From Amorphus sp040750475 (GTDB lineage: Bacteria; Pseudomonadota; Alphaproteobacteria; Rhizobiales; Amorphaceae), in NCBI RefSeq assembly GCF_040750475.1, contig NZ_JABJVY010000001.1, positions 248,001 to 312,000 on the forward strand: 64,000 nt of DNA, given 5' to 3'. The notes below the pieces were generated by a model. The model had not been told where the DNA came from. It saw nothing but the letters and a program-made list of their open reading frames with translations, and searched no databases. The first letter of the stretch is position 1. Every line of letters starts with the position of its first letter. A program made the translations under genes and the position numbers. Positions 8,308 through 16,117 of this stretch are shown here, piece by piece.

Positions 8308-8882
8308 GTTTTGTCCTTGGATGCCGTCGCCGCACCGCGCCCGCGAAGCGCGTCGACCGTCTGAAGCAGAAACTGCAACGCCGCGATCGTGAGACCGGCA
8401 AGGATCAGGACGCGAAACGGCCAGACCGGAACGGTCAGCACGCCGGTCACTCCGATGAATTCATGGGAGGCCAGGTCCTTCTCCACGATATGGATGGTGG
8501 CCCAGGCCATGGCGCCGACGATCCCCGCGCCGATGAGATCGTAGAGCGCGCCCACAAGCTGGCCGAGGCGCGGACGCGCGGCGCACAGGGCCCCGAACAG
8601 GAATTCCGTACGGGCAAGACGATCGTGGCGGATCGTGGTGCCGAGCTGAAGATACACGATCATCACCAGCGTCAGGGCGCCGAGCTCGGATACGAGCGGC
8701 AGCGACCCGCCGACCAGGTTGCGGGCGACGACGTCGCTCGCGATGATCAGCATCAGCACGCAGATCAGCACCGTGCCGAGCGCGGCGAAGCCGTCCACCA
8801 GGGTGTTCCAGGCTCGCCTGACCGCGCTCGGTGCCCCTCCGGCCGATGGGCCGGAGGGAGCCGTGGTTTGGGTGGAAGACAT
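8304..8882 (-). CDS. dctQ: TRAP transporter small permease
   Basis: 192-residue DctQ-type membrane protein with four predicted helices (about 30-50, 65-85, 110-135 and 150-175 after a polar amino tail). It bridges DctM and the binding protein in the inner membrane. It starts 25 bases after dctP and overlaps dctM by four bases, the normal P-Q-M order. The tail of about 25 Ser/Pro/Gly-rich residues before the first helix is longer than usual; a start nearer AWNTLVDG cannot be excluded. Confidence 0.88.
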   Translation of the reverse strand: MSSTQTTAPSGPSAGGAPSAVRRAWNTLVDGFAALGTVLICVLMLIIASDVVARNLVGGSLPLVSELGALTLVMIVYLQLGTTIRHDRLARTEFLFGALCAARPRLGQLVGALYDLIGAGIVGAMAWATIHIVEKDLASHEFIGVTGVLTVPVWPFRVLILAGLTIAALQFLLQTVDALRGRGAATASKDKT

Positions 8883-8907
8883 CGGGCGAGACGCCGCCTG
8901 GCGGGCC

Positions 8908-10086
8908 CTACTCGGCGTCCCAGTCGCGGGCCGGCTCTTCGCCGCGCTCGCGCAGCCCGTCCATGTAGGCGGCCAGGAACTCGTTGGCGGGAATGCCCTG
9001 GGCTTCCAGCGGCTCAGCCCATTCGCCGGCGAGGTTGGGGAGCTTGTTCACCCACTTCACCCGCTCTTCTTCCGGCATCACGGTGACAGTCACCGGCGGA
9101 TCCTGGTCGGCGCCGAGCTCGACCATCTTCTCCATCGCCGCCTCGTGACGCTCCAGGAGGTCCTTGCCGTGGGCTTCGGTGTAGTCCTTGCCCGCCTGGA
9201 TCATCGCGTTCTGTACCTCTTCGGGCAGCGAATCCCAGGTATCGCGATTGATGGCGACCGCGCCGGAGAAGGCAACGCCGGCATCGAAGCGGCTGATATA
9301 GGGCGCGACCTCGTAGAGCTTGGTCGGCAGCGCGCCCAGCGCCAGCGACAGAACGCCGTCCGACACGCCGGTCTGGATGTCGGTGTAGAAGGTCGTCAGC
9401 GCACCATCGACGGCATTGGCCCCGGTTCCGCGCAGCCAGGTGCCGAGCACGCCCGGCGCCGACAGCTTCATGCCGTCGATGTCGTCGATGCCCTCGATCG
9501 GCTCCTTGGTGTAGATGTCGTACATATCCGTCCCGGTGAAGCCGAGGACCTTGAGATTGTACTGCTCCCACTCGTTGCGGAACGCGTCGTTGGTCTCAAA
9601 CAGCTCTTCCATCACGTCAAGCTGCACTGGCGGATTGGCGGTGGCGAAAGGGGCGTAGCTGGACGCCTGGCTGAGCGGCAGCTTGGCGGCCTCCAGGAAC
9701 GAGAACACCCAGCCGATGTCGGTGATGCCTTCCTCCACCGAGGTGAGCGTGGCGTTCGCCTTGTAGAGCGAGCCGCCGAAGGCTTCGTTCCAGCTGATTT
9801 CGTAGTTGCCGGTTTCCGCCAGGATCTCGTCCGTGCGCGCCATGAACACCGACTTGATCATGCCGACCCACGGGATCACCAGCGGGTGGCTGGACGCCAC
9901 GGTGAGATTGATCGTCTCCTGAGCCGACAGGCTGGTCGGCGCGAGCGAAGCGCCCATAAGCAGCGCCGCCGCCAGAGCCGTTCCGCGTCTCGCGGACGCA
10001 CGCGGAGGCGCTGCGGTGTCGGTTCGACGCGATTTCGAACGGAAAACCGGTCCCCACTTTTCCTGAAAGTGCTGCAACCGTTTCAT
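8908..10086 (-). CDS. dctP: TRAP transporter substrate-binding protein
   Basis: Periplasmic binding protein of about 392 residues. The chosen ATG (complement of 10084-10086) follows a GGGAGGAA ribosome site and gives MKRLQHF; the longer frame upstream lacks one. The signal peptide is unusually long: residues 5-18 are encoded by a copy of the dispersed palindromic repeat, then comes a basic stretch, the hydrophobic core ALAAALLMGASLAPTSL, and an SAQE cleavage zone near 55. The mature part has DctP features (YTKEPIEGIDDIDGMKLSAPG; GVSDGVLSLALGA). It lies downstream of the CoA transferase and YciI genes and upstream of dctQM. The ligand is probably an organic acid related to the neighbouring aromatic-cleavage genes (inference). 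Confidence 0.9.
   Translation of the reverse strand: MKRLQHFQEKWGPVFRSKSRRTDTAAPPRASARRGTALAAALLMGASLAPTSLSAQETINLTVASSHPLVIPWVGMIKSVFMARTDEILAETGNYEISWNEAFGGSLYKANATLTSVEEGITDIGWVFSFLEAAKLPLSQASSYAPFATANPPVQLDVMEELFETNDAFRNEWEQYNLKVLGFTGTDMYDIYTKEPIEGIDDIDGMKLSAPGVLGTWLRGTGANAVDGALTTFYTDIQTGVSDGVLSLALGALPTKLYEVAPYISRFDAGVAFSGAVAINRDTWDSLPEEVQNAMIQAGKDYTEAHGKDLLERHEAAMEKMVELGADQDPPVTVTVMPEEERVKWVNKLPNLAGEWAEPLEAQGIPANEFLAAYMDGLRERGEEPARDWDAE
10032..10074. repeat. Dispersed palindromic repeat, copy 3, inside dctP
   Basis: Core GGAAAACCGGTCCCCACTTT followed by TCCTGAAAGTGC. Unlike the other copies it lies in a coding region, where on the minus strand it contributes the in-frame peptide QHFQEKWGPVFRSK to the DctP precursor. 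Confidence 0.65.
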
Positions 10087-10109
10087 TGCTGTTCCTCCCT
10101 CTGCGATTG

Positions 10110-10505
10110 TCAGATGAGCGTGAACGTCTGGCTCGAACAGTCGAGCCGAAGCGTCACGCTGCCTTCGTTGATCATCCACGGTCGGACCGTGAATGCGCGC
10201 GCGCCCGATTTATGCATCGGGTCACGTTCGGCGATTTTGATCGCTTCCTCGCGCGAGCCGGCCCGCACGACCACCAGCCCTTCGCCTTCCCAGGCATCCT
10301 CGGCGTCGGTCCACATCGGGCCCGCGGCATAGAGGATGCCGTCTTTTTCAAGGCTGACCTGGAAGGCGAGATGCTCCTCCATCCGCTCCAGCACAGGCCC
10401 TATCCCGTTCGCCGGTCGGGTAAAGATGGCATAGAGCTGCTTTTGAAGCATCTCGCGACTTGCCGTCATGACGTCGGCAACCGGGATCGATGTCGGTCCG
10501 CCCAT
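10110..10505 (-). CDS. YciI-like / muconolactone-isomerase-fold small protein
   Basis: 131-residue cytosolic protein of the ferredoxin-like YCII/dimeric alpha-beta barrel group. Recognisable parts are QLYAIFTRPANGIGPVLERMEEHLAFQVSL near residue 25, AAGPMWTD with the family GP motif near 60, and GLVVVRAGSREEAIKIAERDPMHKSG near 80. The start ATG is preceded by a strong GGGGGGAGAGG site. It lies between the CoA-transferase gene and dctP. YCII proteins near ring-cleavage dioxygenases often act as small isomerases or dehalogenase-like enzymes, but the catalytic role here is unproven. Confidence 0.75.
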   Translation of the reverse strand: MGGPTSIPVADVMTASREMLQKQLYAIFTRPANGIGPVLERMEEHLAFQVSLEKDGILYAAGPMWTDAEDAWEGEGLVVVRAGSREEAIKIAERDPMHKSGARAFTVRPWMINEGSVTLRLDCSSQTFTLI

Positions 10506-10552
10506 CGCCTCTCCCCCCTTGCTTGCGCCTCGCGTTTGCGGGCGCCGGCGCC

Positions 10553-11704
10553 TCAGCCGGCGGCCTTGCCGCGGCCGGCCAGTTCGGCCCGGATCTCCGC
10601 GCCATGCTCGTCCAGGGTCGGCGGCGGCAGAATGTCGGCATCCACCTCCCCATCGAACGCGTAGGGCGCCCGCACGGTCGTGAAGGTTCCCATCTCCGCA
10701 TGTTCGGCGGAGATCTTGATGCCCAGATGCTGGGCCTGGGGATCGTCCAGCGCCTCGTCGGAATCGTAGGCCGGCGAATGCGGCACCTCGTTCTCCCACA
10801 GCTGCGCGCACCACTCCTCGCGCGTGCGCTCCAGGAAAATCGGCCGCATCACATCAATCAGGACGTCGTGATGCTTGATGCGCTCCATACGCTCCGAAAA
10901 GCGCGGGTCCGTGCCGATTTCCGGACGATCCAGCGCTTGCACAAGGCCGTCCCAGAACTTGGTGGGCGACGACAGGTGGAAGGCGATCCATTTTCCGTCG
11001 CTGCATTCGAAGGTATAGGATTGGGACACCTCCGGACGGCTGATCGGACCCATCACCTCGCCCATGGAGAAATAGTGGGTGAAGCTGTCCAGGTTGAAGT
11101 GGCTCATGGCCTCCAGCATGGAGATGTCGAGCCGGCGCCCCTCCCCGGTCTTGGAGCGCTCCAGGAGCGCGGCGCAAATTCCCATCGCCGCGTACTGGCC
11201 GGTGATGGCATCGGCGATCGCCGGACCGATGACGCGCGGCCGATCCGGCGGGGTCAACAGCCGCAGATAGCCGCTCGCCGCCTGGGCGACGGTGTCGAAC
11301 ACCGGCCGGTCGCGGTACGGCCCCGACGCCCCGAACCCGGTGATCGCGCAATAGATGATTCCCGGATTGATCTTGCGAAGATCCTCTTCGCCGGCGCCCA
11401 GCTTTTCCGCGACGCCCGGACGGAAATTCTGAATGAAGACATCCGCGGTTTCGATCAGCGACCGGAACACCTCGGCATCCTCCGGATCCTTGGTGTCGAG
11501 CGCGATCGAGCGCTTGTTGCGGTTGTAGGTCTGGTAGTGAGGCGAGTAGAGCCCGCCCTTGAAGGCCCGGAAGGGATCGCCGGTGCCCGGCCGCTCGACC
11601 TTGACGACATCGGCGCCGAGATCGGCCAGGTGCATGCCGGCCGCCGGTCCGGTGATGTAGGTGCCGAGCTCGACGACGCGGAAGTCCTTGAGGATCTTGG
11701 TCAT
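10553..11704 (-). CDS. CaiB/BaiF class III CoA transferase
   Basis: 383-residue family III acyl-CoA transferase. It begins KILKDFRVVELGTYITGPAAGMHLADLGADVVKVERP, the classic amino-terminal fold. The catalytic aspartate expected in the middle of the protein fits the segment GEGRRLDISMLEAM near residue 185. It would move CoA from one acyl-CoA to a carboxylic acid. The start used (complement of 11702-11704) avoids overlap with the upstream lyase gene, whose stop is 11 bases away. Pairing with a citryl-CoA-lyase-like gene suggests that a di- or tricarboxylate is first activated as its CoA ester and then cleaved (inference). Confidence 0.88.
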   Translation of the reverse strand: MTKILKDFRVVELGTYITGPAAGMHLADLGADVVKVERPGTGDPFRAFKGGLYSPHYQTYNRNKRSIALDTKDPEDAEVFRSLIETADVFIQNFRPGVAEKLGAGEEDLRKINPGIIYCAITGFGASGPYRDRPVFDTVAQAASGYLRLLTPPDRPRVIGPAIADAITGQYAAMGICAALLERSKTGEGRRLDISMLEAMSHFNLDSFTHYFSMGEVMGPISRPEVSQSYTFECSDGKWIAFHLSSPTKFWDGLVQALDRPEIGTDPRFSERMERIKHHDVLIDVMRPIFLERTREEWCAQLWENEVPHSPAYDSDEALDDPQAQHLGIKISAEHAEMGTFTTVRAPYAFDGEVDADILPPPTLDEHGAEIRAELAGRGKAAG

Positions 11705-11715
11705 CGTCCGCCCCC

Positions 11716-12525
11716 TCAAGCGCGCTTGCGGGCTTTGTCGGACAGCGGGCCATCATAGGCGATGGCCTGGTCGGCCTTGTTCGACATGATGAAACCGATC
11801 GAGCGCTGGCTTTCCTCGAACAGGTGCGCCACCAGGCCGGCGGTGCGCGCCAGCAGCGGGATGCCCTTCATCGCCTGATGCGGCCAGCCCGCGTCCAGCA
11901 TCAGGGCCGGGATCGCGCCGGAGACGTTGATGGGAAGCGGCCGCTCGATGATCTTCGGGGCGTGCTCTCCGAGGGTGCGCAGCATGCCGATATAAGGACC
12001 GACGATCCGCTCCCGATCGGCGATTTCCAGAAGCACGTTGGCGCGCGGATCGCCGGCGGCATGTTGCGGATGACCGAGACCGGGGACCTTCGAACGGCTG
12101 GCCTTCAAGCCTTCCAGGCTCGCCTTCGCCACCGCATCGGCATCCTCACCGCTCTGGCGCGCCTCTTCCACCAGCTCGAACAGATAGCGGCCTGCCACCT
12201 CCGACGAGCCGGCAACCACCGACCCCATGCCGAGCAGTCCGGCCGACATCGCGCCCTGCCAGGCGTCGGGACCGGCGGCGAGCGTCATGCGGGCGGCCTG
12301 CACGCTCGGCACCAGACCATGCTCCGCGATCGCCACGAGGCAGGCGTCGGTGATCCGGCGCTGGACCTCGTTCGGCCGCTCTCCCGTCACCAACAACCAG
12401 AAATAATCGGTGAACCCGATCTGGCCGATCAGCTCGTCGCACAGATCGCTGCCGCGAACCGTGATCGAGTCCGCGTCGGACGTGGCAATGGCGGTGAAGG
12501 CCTGGTCCTGCTTTCCAATCCGCAT
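11716..12525 (-). CDS. Citrate synthase superfamily protein, citryl-CoA lyase-like
   Basis: 269 residues from the ATG at the complement of 12523-12525. It is much shorter than housekeeping citrate synthase (about 430) and matches the short citryl-CoA-lyase-type members. Family features: ITVRGSDLCDELIGQIGFTDYFWLLVTGE near residue 20, the His-containing loop PGLGHPQHAAGDPRA near 160, and GAIPALMLDAGWPHQAMKGIPLLARTAGLVAHLFEE near the end. It would cleave a 3-hydroxy-3-carboxy-acyl-CoA to an acyl-CoA and an oxo acid, or run the reverse. It is first gene of the minus-strand operon, divergent from the dioxygenase. A longer frame exists upstream but would run into the opposite gene. Confidence 0.75.
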   Translation of the reverse strand: MRIGKQDQAFTAIATSDADSITVRGSDLCDELIGQIGFTDYFWLLVTGERPNEVQRRITDACLVAIAEHGLVPSVQAARMTLAAGPDAWQGAMSAGLLGMGSVVAGSSEVAGRYLFELVEEARQSGEDADAVAKASLEGLKASRSKVPGLGHPQHAAGDPRANVLLEIADRERIVGPYIGMLRTLGEHAPKIIERPLPINVSGAIPALMLDAGWPHQAMKGIPLLARTAGLVAHLFEESQRSIGFIMSNKADQAIAYDGPLSDKARKRA

Positions 12526-12537
12526 TCCGTCAAAACC

Positions 12538-12552
12538 TTTCGTATGCCGAAA
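12538..12552. promoter_or_regulatory. Candidate operator in the divergent lyase/dioxygenase promoter
   Basis: Inverted repeat TTTCG-TATGC-CGAAA in the 127-base gap between the two divergent operons, followed by a T7 tract. A possible site for the IclR regulator encoded at 13521-14336. The arms are short, so support is modest. Confidence 0.35.
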
Positions 12553-12652
12553 TTTTTTTCTCTTGTCGAAGGATAGGGCTGTGCTTACCCTGCCGTCAAG
12601 CAGTGTAGGGGCCGGCGACGACGAAGCGCCGTCCGACGAGCGGGAGGGAGCC

Positions 12653-13507
12653 ATGTCCGACGTCAATCAGTTCACCATCACCGAAGCCGTGAAGAAGAGC
12701 TTCGCGACGGAGCCTGGTTCGCGCTTAGAGCTGCTTCTTCAGAAGCTGATCGACCACGTTCACGCCTATGCTCGCGAGACGAACCTCACCCACGACGAGT
12801 GGATGGCGGCGCTGAATTTTCTCTACGACTGCGGAAAGATCTCAACGCCGGATCGCCACGAGTTCATTCTTCTGTCCGACGTCTTGGGCTTTTCGGCGAT
12901 CGTCGACATGATCAACACGCGCGGCGGCGCGACCGAGGGCAGCAACCTGGGTCCGTTCTACCTGCCCGAGTCCCCGGACAAGACGCTTGGCGCCGACCTG
13001 GCCGGACCGCGCTCCGGCGTGTCGGTGCTGTGCCGCGGCCAGGTGCGCGACACGCTCGGTCACCCGATTCCGGGCGCGGTTATCGACACTTGGCAGGCCG
13101 ACGGCAGCGGCACCTATCCGATCCAGGAGGAGGGCCAGGACAAGTACGACCTTCGCGGGATCTTCAGGGCAGACGAGAACGGCAACTACTGGTACACGAC
13201 CGTGCTGCCAAAGCCGTACACCGTGCCCTATGACGGCCCCGTGGGCGATCTCCTGCGCGCCGGCAACCGGCATGCCTGGCGCGCCGCCCATCTGCACTAC
13301 ATCGTCCGTGCCGAGGGCATGCGGGCGATCACCACCGAGCTGTTTTTCGCCAACACGGAATATATCGACAACGACGCCGTGTTCGGCGTACGCAAATCGC
13401 TCATCACCGAGCTCCAGCCCTACGACGCGTCAGCCAACGCCGATATCCAGCTCCAGCGCAAGCCGGACGCCCAAGTCTATTTCGACTTCGTGCTTGCGCC
13501 TGCCTGA
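12653..13507 (+). CDS. Intradiol ring-cleavage dioxygenase (hydroxyquinol/catechol 1,2-dioxygenase type)
   Basis: 284-residue non-haem Fe(III) dioxygenase. Residues 1-100 form the amino-terminal dimer domain typical of catechol and hydroxyquinol dioxygenases. The catalytic domain follows GPFYLP at 100. The four iron ligands are readable: Tyr155 (GSGTYP), Tyr189 (KPYTVPYDGPVG), His213 and His215 (RAAHLHY). It cleaves a 1,2-dihydroxybenzene between the hydroxyls to a muconate. A strong GGGAGGGAG site precedes the ATG. The IclR gene begins 13 bases after the stop. The divergent partner operon encodes CoA transferase and lyase genes that could process the product. The exact catechol is unknown. 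Confidence 0.88.
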   Translation: MSDVNQFTITEAVKKSFATEPGSRLELLLQKLIDHVHAYARETNLTHDEWMAALNFLYDCGKISTPDRHEFILLSDVLGFSAIVDMINTRGGATEGSNLGPFYLPESPDKTLGADLAGPRSGVSVLCRGQVRDTLGHPIPGAVIDTWQADGSGTYPIQEEGQDKYDLRGIFRADENGNYWYTTVLPKPYTVPYDGPVGDLLRAGNRHAWRAAHLHYIVRAEGMRAITTELFFANTEYIDNDAVFGVRKSLITELQPYDASANADIQLQRKPDAQVYFDFVLAPA

Positions 13508-13520
13508 CGGGAGACCTCCC

Positions 13521-14336
13521 ATGCTCCAGAAACCGGACCAGGACGAACGTCCCCCCGAGTTCGTCGAAGCCCTCGCCAAGGGACTCTCGATCCTGGAGTG
13601 TTTCGGAGCGGACAACGCGGAGATGACGCTCTCGGAGATCGCGCGCCGGGTCGGGCTCAGCCCCGCCGCCGCGCGGCGCAGCCTGATCACGCTGAAAGCG
13701 TTGGGATTCGTCGGCCAGACCGAAAAGCGCTTCCATCTGAGGCCGAAGGTGATGAGCCTCGGTTCGGCGTTCTACTTCTCCGCACGCGTGGACGAGGTGC
13801 TGCAGCCGGAGCTGCGCAACTTCGTCAGCACGTTCGGAGACGCCTCTTCGGTCGCGACCCTGGTCGGCCAGAAGGTGCTCTATATCGCGCACTATTCCGA
13901 GCAGCGCGCCCGCCGGCCGAGCGCCGTCGTCGGCGCGCGCTATCCCGCCCAGGCAACCTCGCTGGGTCAGGTGATCCTGGCCGGCCTGCCGGAAGACCGG
14001 CTGGAGGCCTTCCTGCAGAATATGGAGCCGGTCGCGCTCACGCAGCGCACCATCGTCGACAAGGACGAGCTGCGCGAGGTGATCGCGAACGTCCGCGCGC
14101 AGCATTATGCCGTTACCGTCGACCAGCTCGACTACGGCATCACGGCGCTCTCCGTCCCGATCCGCGGGCGCGACGGGCAGACCGTGGCCGCCCTCAACAC
14201 CTCCGGCTACTCCGGCGCCATGACGGCGGACCGGCTGGTCGAGGAGCGCCTGTTGCCGCTGCGGCAGGCGGCGGCCCGCATCGCGCAGACGTTCCAGCGC
14301 TATCCCGTACTCGAACGCATCATCGATCACGACTGA
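13521..14336 (+). CDS. IclR family transcriptional regulator, PcaR/PobR-like
   Basis: 271-residue DNA-binding regulator. Winged helix at about residues 13-75 (VEALAKGLSILECFGADNAEMTLSEIA, then PAAARRSLITLKALGF), followed by the IclR effector domain with the conserved SLGQVILAGLP and DYGITALSVPIRGRDG segments. The opening resembles the PcaR/PcaU/PobR group that controls protocatechuate and related aromatic pathways. It lies 13 bases after the dioxygenase and 47 before the amidohydrolase. It probably controls the divergent 12.5-kb promoter and perhaps the TTT operon. Confidence 0.9.
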   Translation: MLQKPDQDERPPEFVEALAKGLSILECFGADNAEMTLSEIARRVGLSPAAARRSLITLKALGFVGQTEKRFHLRPKVMSLGSAFYFSARVDEVLQPELRNFVSTFGDASSVATLVGQKVLYIAHYSEQRARRPSAVVGARYPAQATSLGQVILAGLPEDRLEAFLQNMEPVALTQRTIVDKDELREVIANVRAQHYAVTVDQLDYGITALSVPIRGRDGQTVAALNTSGYSGAMTADRLVEERLLPLRQAAARIAQTFQRYPVLERIIDHD

Positions 14337-14383
14337 ACGCCCGCACCAACGTCGGGCGAGTGCCACACGAGGGGAGGGACGAC

Positions 14384-15874
14384 ATGTGCATGGCATGCAA
14401 CGGCCGGCGGCATGCGCCGGCGCACGGATCGGACGCCACCATGGCGGCCGGAAACGGCTCGCCGTCGGCGGGCGGAGCGCAACCGTCGCCGAAGGTTCGC
14501 CAGCGCGAGCTGCCGGACGGCATCGGCCGCGACGGGCGGCGAACCCTGATCCGGGGCGGCACGGTGATGTCGATGGACCCGGCCGTCGGCGATTTCGAGC
14601 GCGCCGACGTGCTCCTGAACGGCCGTCGAATCGAAGCGATCGGGCCCGATCTCGACGCCGGCGACGCCGCCATCATCGAGGCCGATGGCATGGTGGTGAT
14701 GCCCGGCTTCATCGACACGCACCATCATCAGTTCGAAACCGCGCTGCGCAGCCTGTTGCCCGATGCGATCCTGATCAACGACGGCCGGCCGGAGAGCGCC
14801 CTCAACTATTATGAGGGCATGCTGCAGACCTTGTCCCAGGTGTACCGGCCCTACGACGTCTATGTCAGCGAGCTTTACGGCGCGCTCGCCCAGCTCGACA
14901 CCGGCGTGACCACCGTGATGGACGTCTCCCAGATCCACCATTCGCCGGAACACTCCGACGCCGCGGTCGACGCCCTCAAGGCCTCCGACCGACGTTCCGT
15001 GTTCGGCTATTTCGAAGGCTGGGGAGACGCGGCCAAATATCCCGACGACGCCGCCCGTCTGAAACAAACCTATTTTGCCTCCGACGATCAGCTCCTGACG
15101 ATGGTCATGGGCGGCGAAATCTATCTGCCGATGTACGAAAGCGCCTGGCGCATCGGGCGCGAGCTGGACCTTCCGATCGCACTGCACGTGGTCGGCACCT
15201 TCGGCATGGCGCCGGTGTTCGACGAGCTGGCGAAGGCCGGGACGTTCGGTCCGGACAACATCTTCATCCATATGACCGGCATGAGCGATCTCGGCTGGCA
15301 GGCGGCGGCCGACGCCGGCGCGCATGTCTCGCTCTCCGTGCCGATCGAGATGCACATGCGCCACGGCATCCCGCCGCTGCAGCGCGCCCTCGATCACGGC
15401 CTGCAGCCCTCGCTCTCGACCGATGTGGAATGCACCATGTCGGCCGATCCCTTCACCCAGATGCGGGGGGCGATCACGCTTCAGCGCGCATTCGCCAACG
15501 AACTCGCGCTGGCCGGCGAGGACTATCCCAAGCTTTTGTCGGCCCGCGACGTGCTGCGCTTCGCCACGCTGGAAGGCGCGCGAGGGCTCAAGCTCGACGC
15601 CAAGACCGGCAGCTTGACCCCCGGCAAGGAGGCCGACATCGTCCTGCTCGACGCCACCCGCCTCAACGTCGCCCCGCTCAACCACGCGCCGGGCGCCGTC
15701 GTCACCCTGATGGACCGCTCGAACGTCGACACTGTGCTCGTGGCCGGCAAGGTCCGCAAATGGCGCGGCGCACTGCTCGACGGCGATCTGGAACAGCTTC
15801 GCGGCGAGTTGGAAGCAAGCCGGGACTATCTGCTTCGGGCCGCGGGCATCTCCAAGGACCTGTTCCGCACCTGA
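14384..15874 (+). CDS. Metal-dependent amidohydrolase (TrzA/AtzA/8-oxoguanine deaminase type)
   Basis: 496-residue cytosolic amidohydrolase. The barrel begins after an amino domain at FIDTHHHQFETALRS (metal His-x-His near residue 118). Further metal-ligand candidates are ALHVVGTFG near 268, HMTGMSDLG near 296, and the Asp in PSLSTDVECTM near 347. A carboxyl GKEADIVLLD segment closes the composite domain. It probably deaminates or dehalogenates an aromatic or N-heterocyclic compound. Odd point: a strong AGGGGAGGG ribosome site supports a start giving MCMACNGRRHAP, with a CxxC motif and a low-complexity linker, about 50 residues longer than relatives need. Third gene of the dioxygenase-IclR run; a terminator follows. 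Confidence 0.85.
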   Translation: MCMACNGRRHAPAHGSDATMAAGNGSPSAGGAQPSPKVRQRELPDGIGRDGRRTLIRGGTVMSMDPAVGDFERADVLLNGRRIEAIGPDLDAGDAAIIEADGMVVMPGFIDTHHHQFETALRSLLPDAILINDGRPESALNYYEGMLQTLSQVYRPYDVYVSELYGALAQLDTGVTTVMDVSQIHHSPEHSDAAVDALKASDRRSVFGYFEGWGDAAKYPDDAARLKQTYFASDDQLLTMVMGGEIYLPMYESAWRIGRELDLPIALHVVGTFGMAPVFDELAKAGTFGPDNIFIHMTGMSDLGWQAAADAGAHVSLSVPIEMHMRHGIPPLQRALDHGLQPSLSTDVECTMSADPFTQMRGAITLQRAFANELALAGEDYPKLLSARDVLRFATLEGARGLKLDAKTGSLTPGKEADIVLLDATRLNVAPLNHAPGAVVTLMDRSNVDTVLVAGKVRKWRGALLDGDLEQLRGELEASRDYLLRAAGISKDLFRT

Positions 15875-15900
15875 CCGGCGCCTCATCGAGGCCCGTATCG

Positions 15901-15937
15901 AAGCGGTGTGCAGAATGTTGCGCACCGCTTTTCTTTT
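15901..15937 (+). terminator. Intrinsic terminator after the amidohydrolase
   Basis: AAGCGGTG / CACCGCTT arms, extended inward by GCA/TGC across one mismatch, followed by TTTTCTTTT. It separates the amidohydrolase operon from the TTT transporter operon. Confidence 0.88.
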
Positions 15938-15975
15938 GCGCGCGCAGACCTGCGCAAATCGTTGCGCGCGCAGAC
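15936..15975. repeat. Two direct repeats upstream of the tctC promoter
   Basis: TTGCGCGCGCAGAC occurs at 15936-15949 and again at 15962-15975, 26 bases apart start to start, each containing the self-complementary TGCGCGCGCA. They lie about 40-80 bases upstream of the candidate -35 box and may bind an activator. Confidence 0.5.
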
Positions 15976-16013
15976 TGCGCGGAGGGCGCGCCACACGGCC
16001 CGACACAAAGGCA

Positions 16014-16042
16014 TTGACACCGTCTCAAGTGAAACCAACAAT
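16014..16042 (+). promoter_or_regulatory. Sigma-70-type promoter for the TTT operon
   Basis: Perfect -35 TTGACA, 17-base spacer, -10 AACAAT (four of six consensus positions), 76 bases before the tctC start. It is the clearest housekeeping-type promoter I found in the window. Confidence 0.6.
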
Positions 16043-16117
16043 GGAATTGCACCGATGGTGATAATAATGAACCGGCCAAATCGCCGGTCGATCTTCCGGA
16101 CCGAGAAGGGAACCCGC

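Noticed and set aside
14327..16006. 559-codon minus-strand frame opposite the amidohydrolase
   Set aside because: Composition is the mirror of the real gene, with no domain or ribosome site. The plus-strand enzyme has intact metal motifs.
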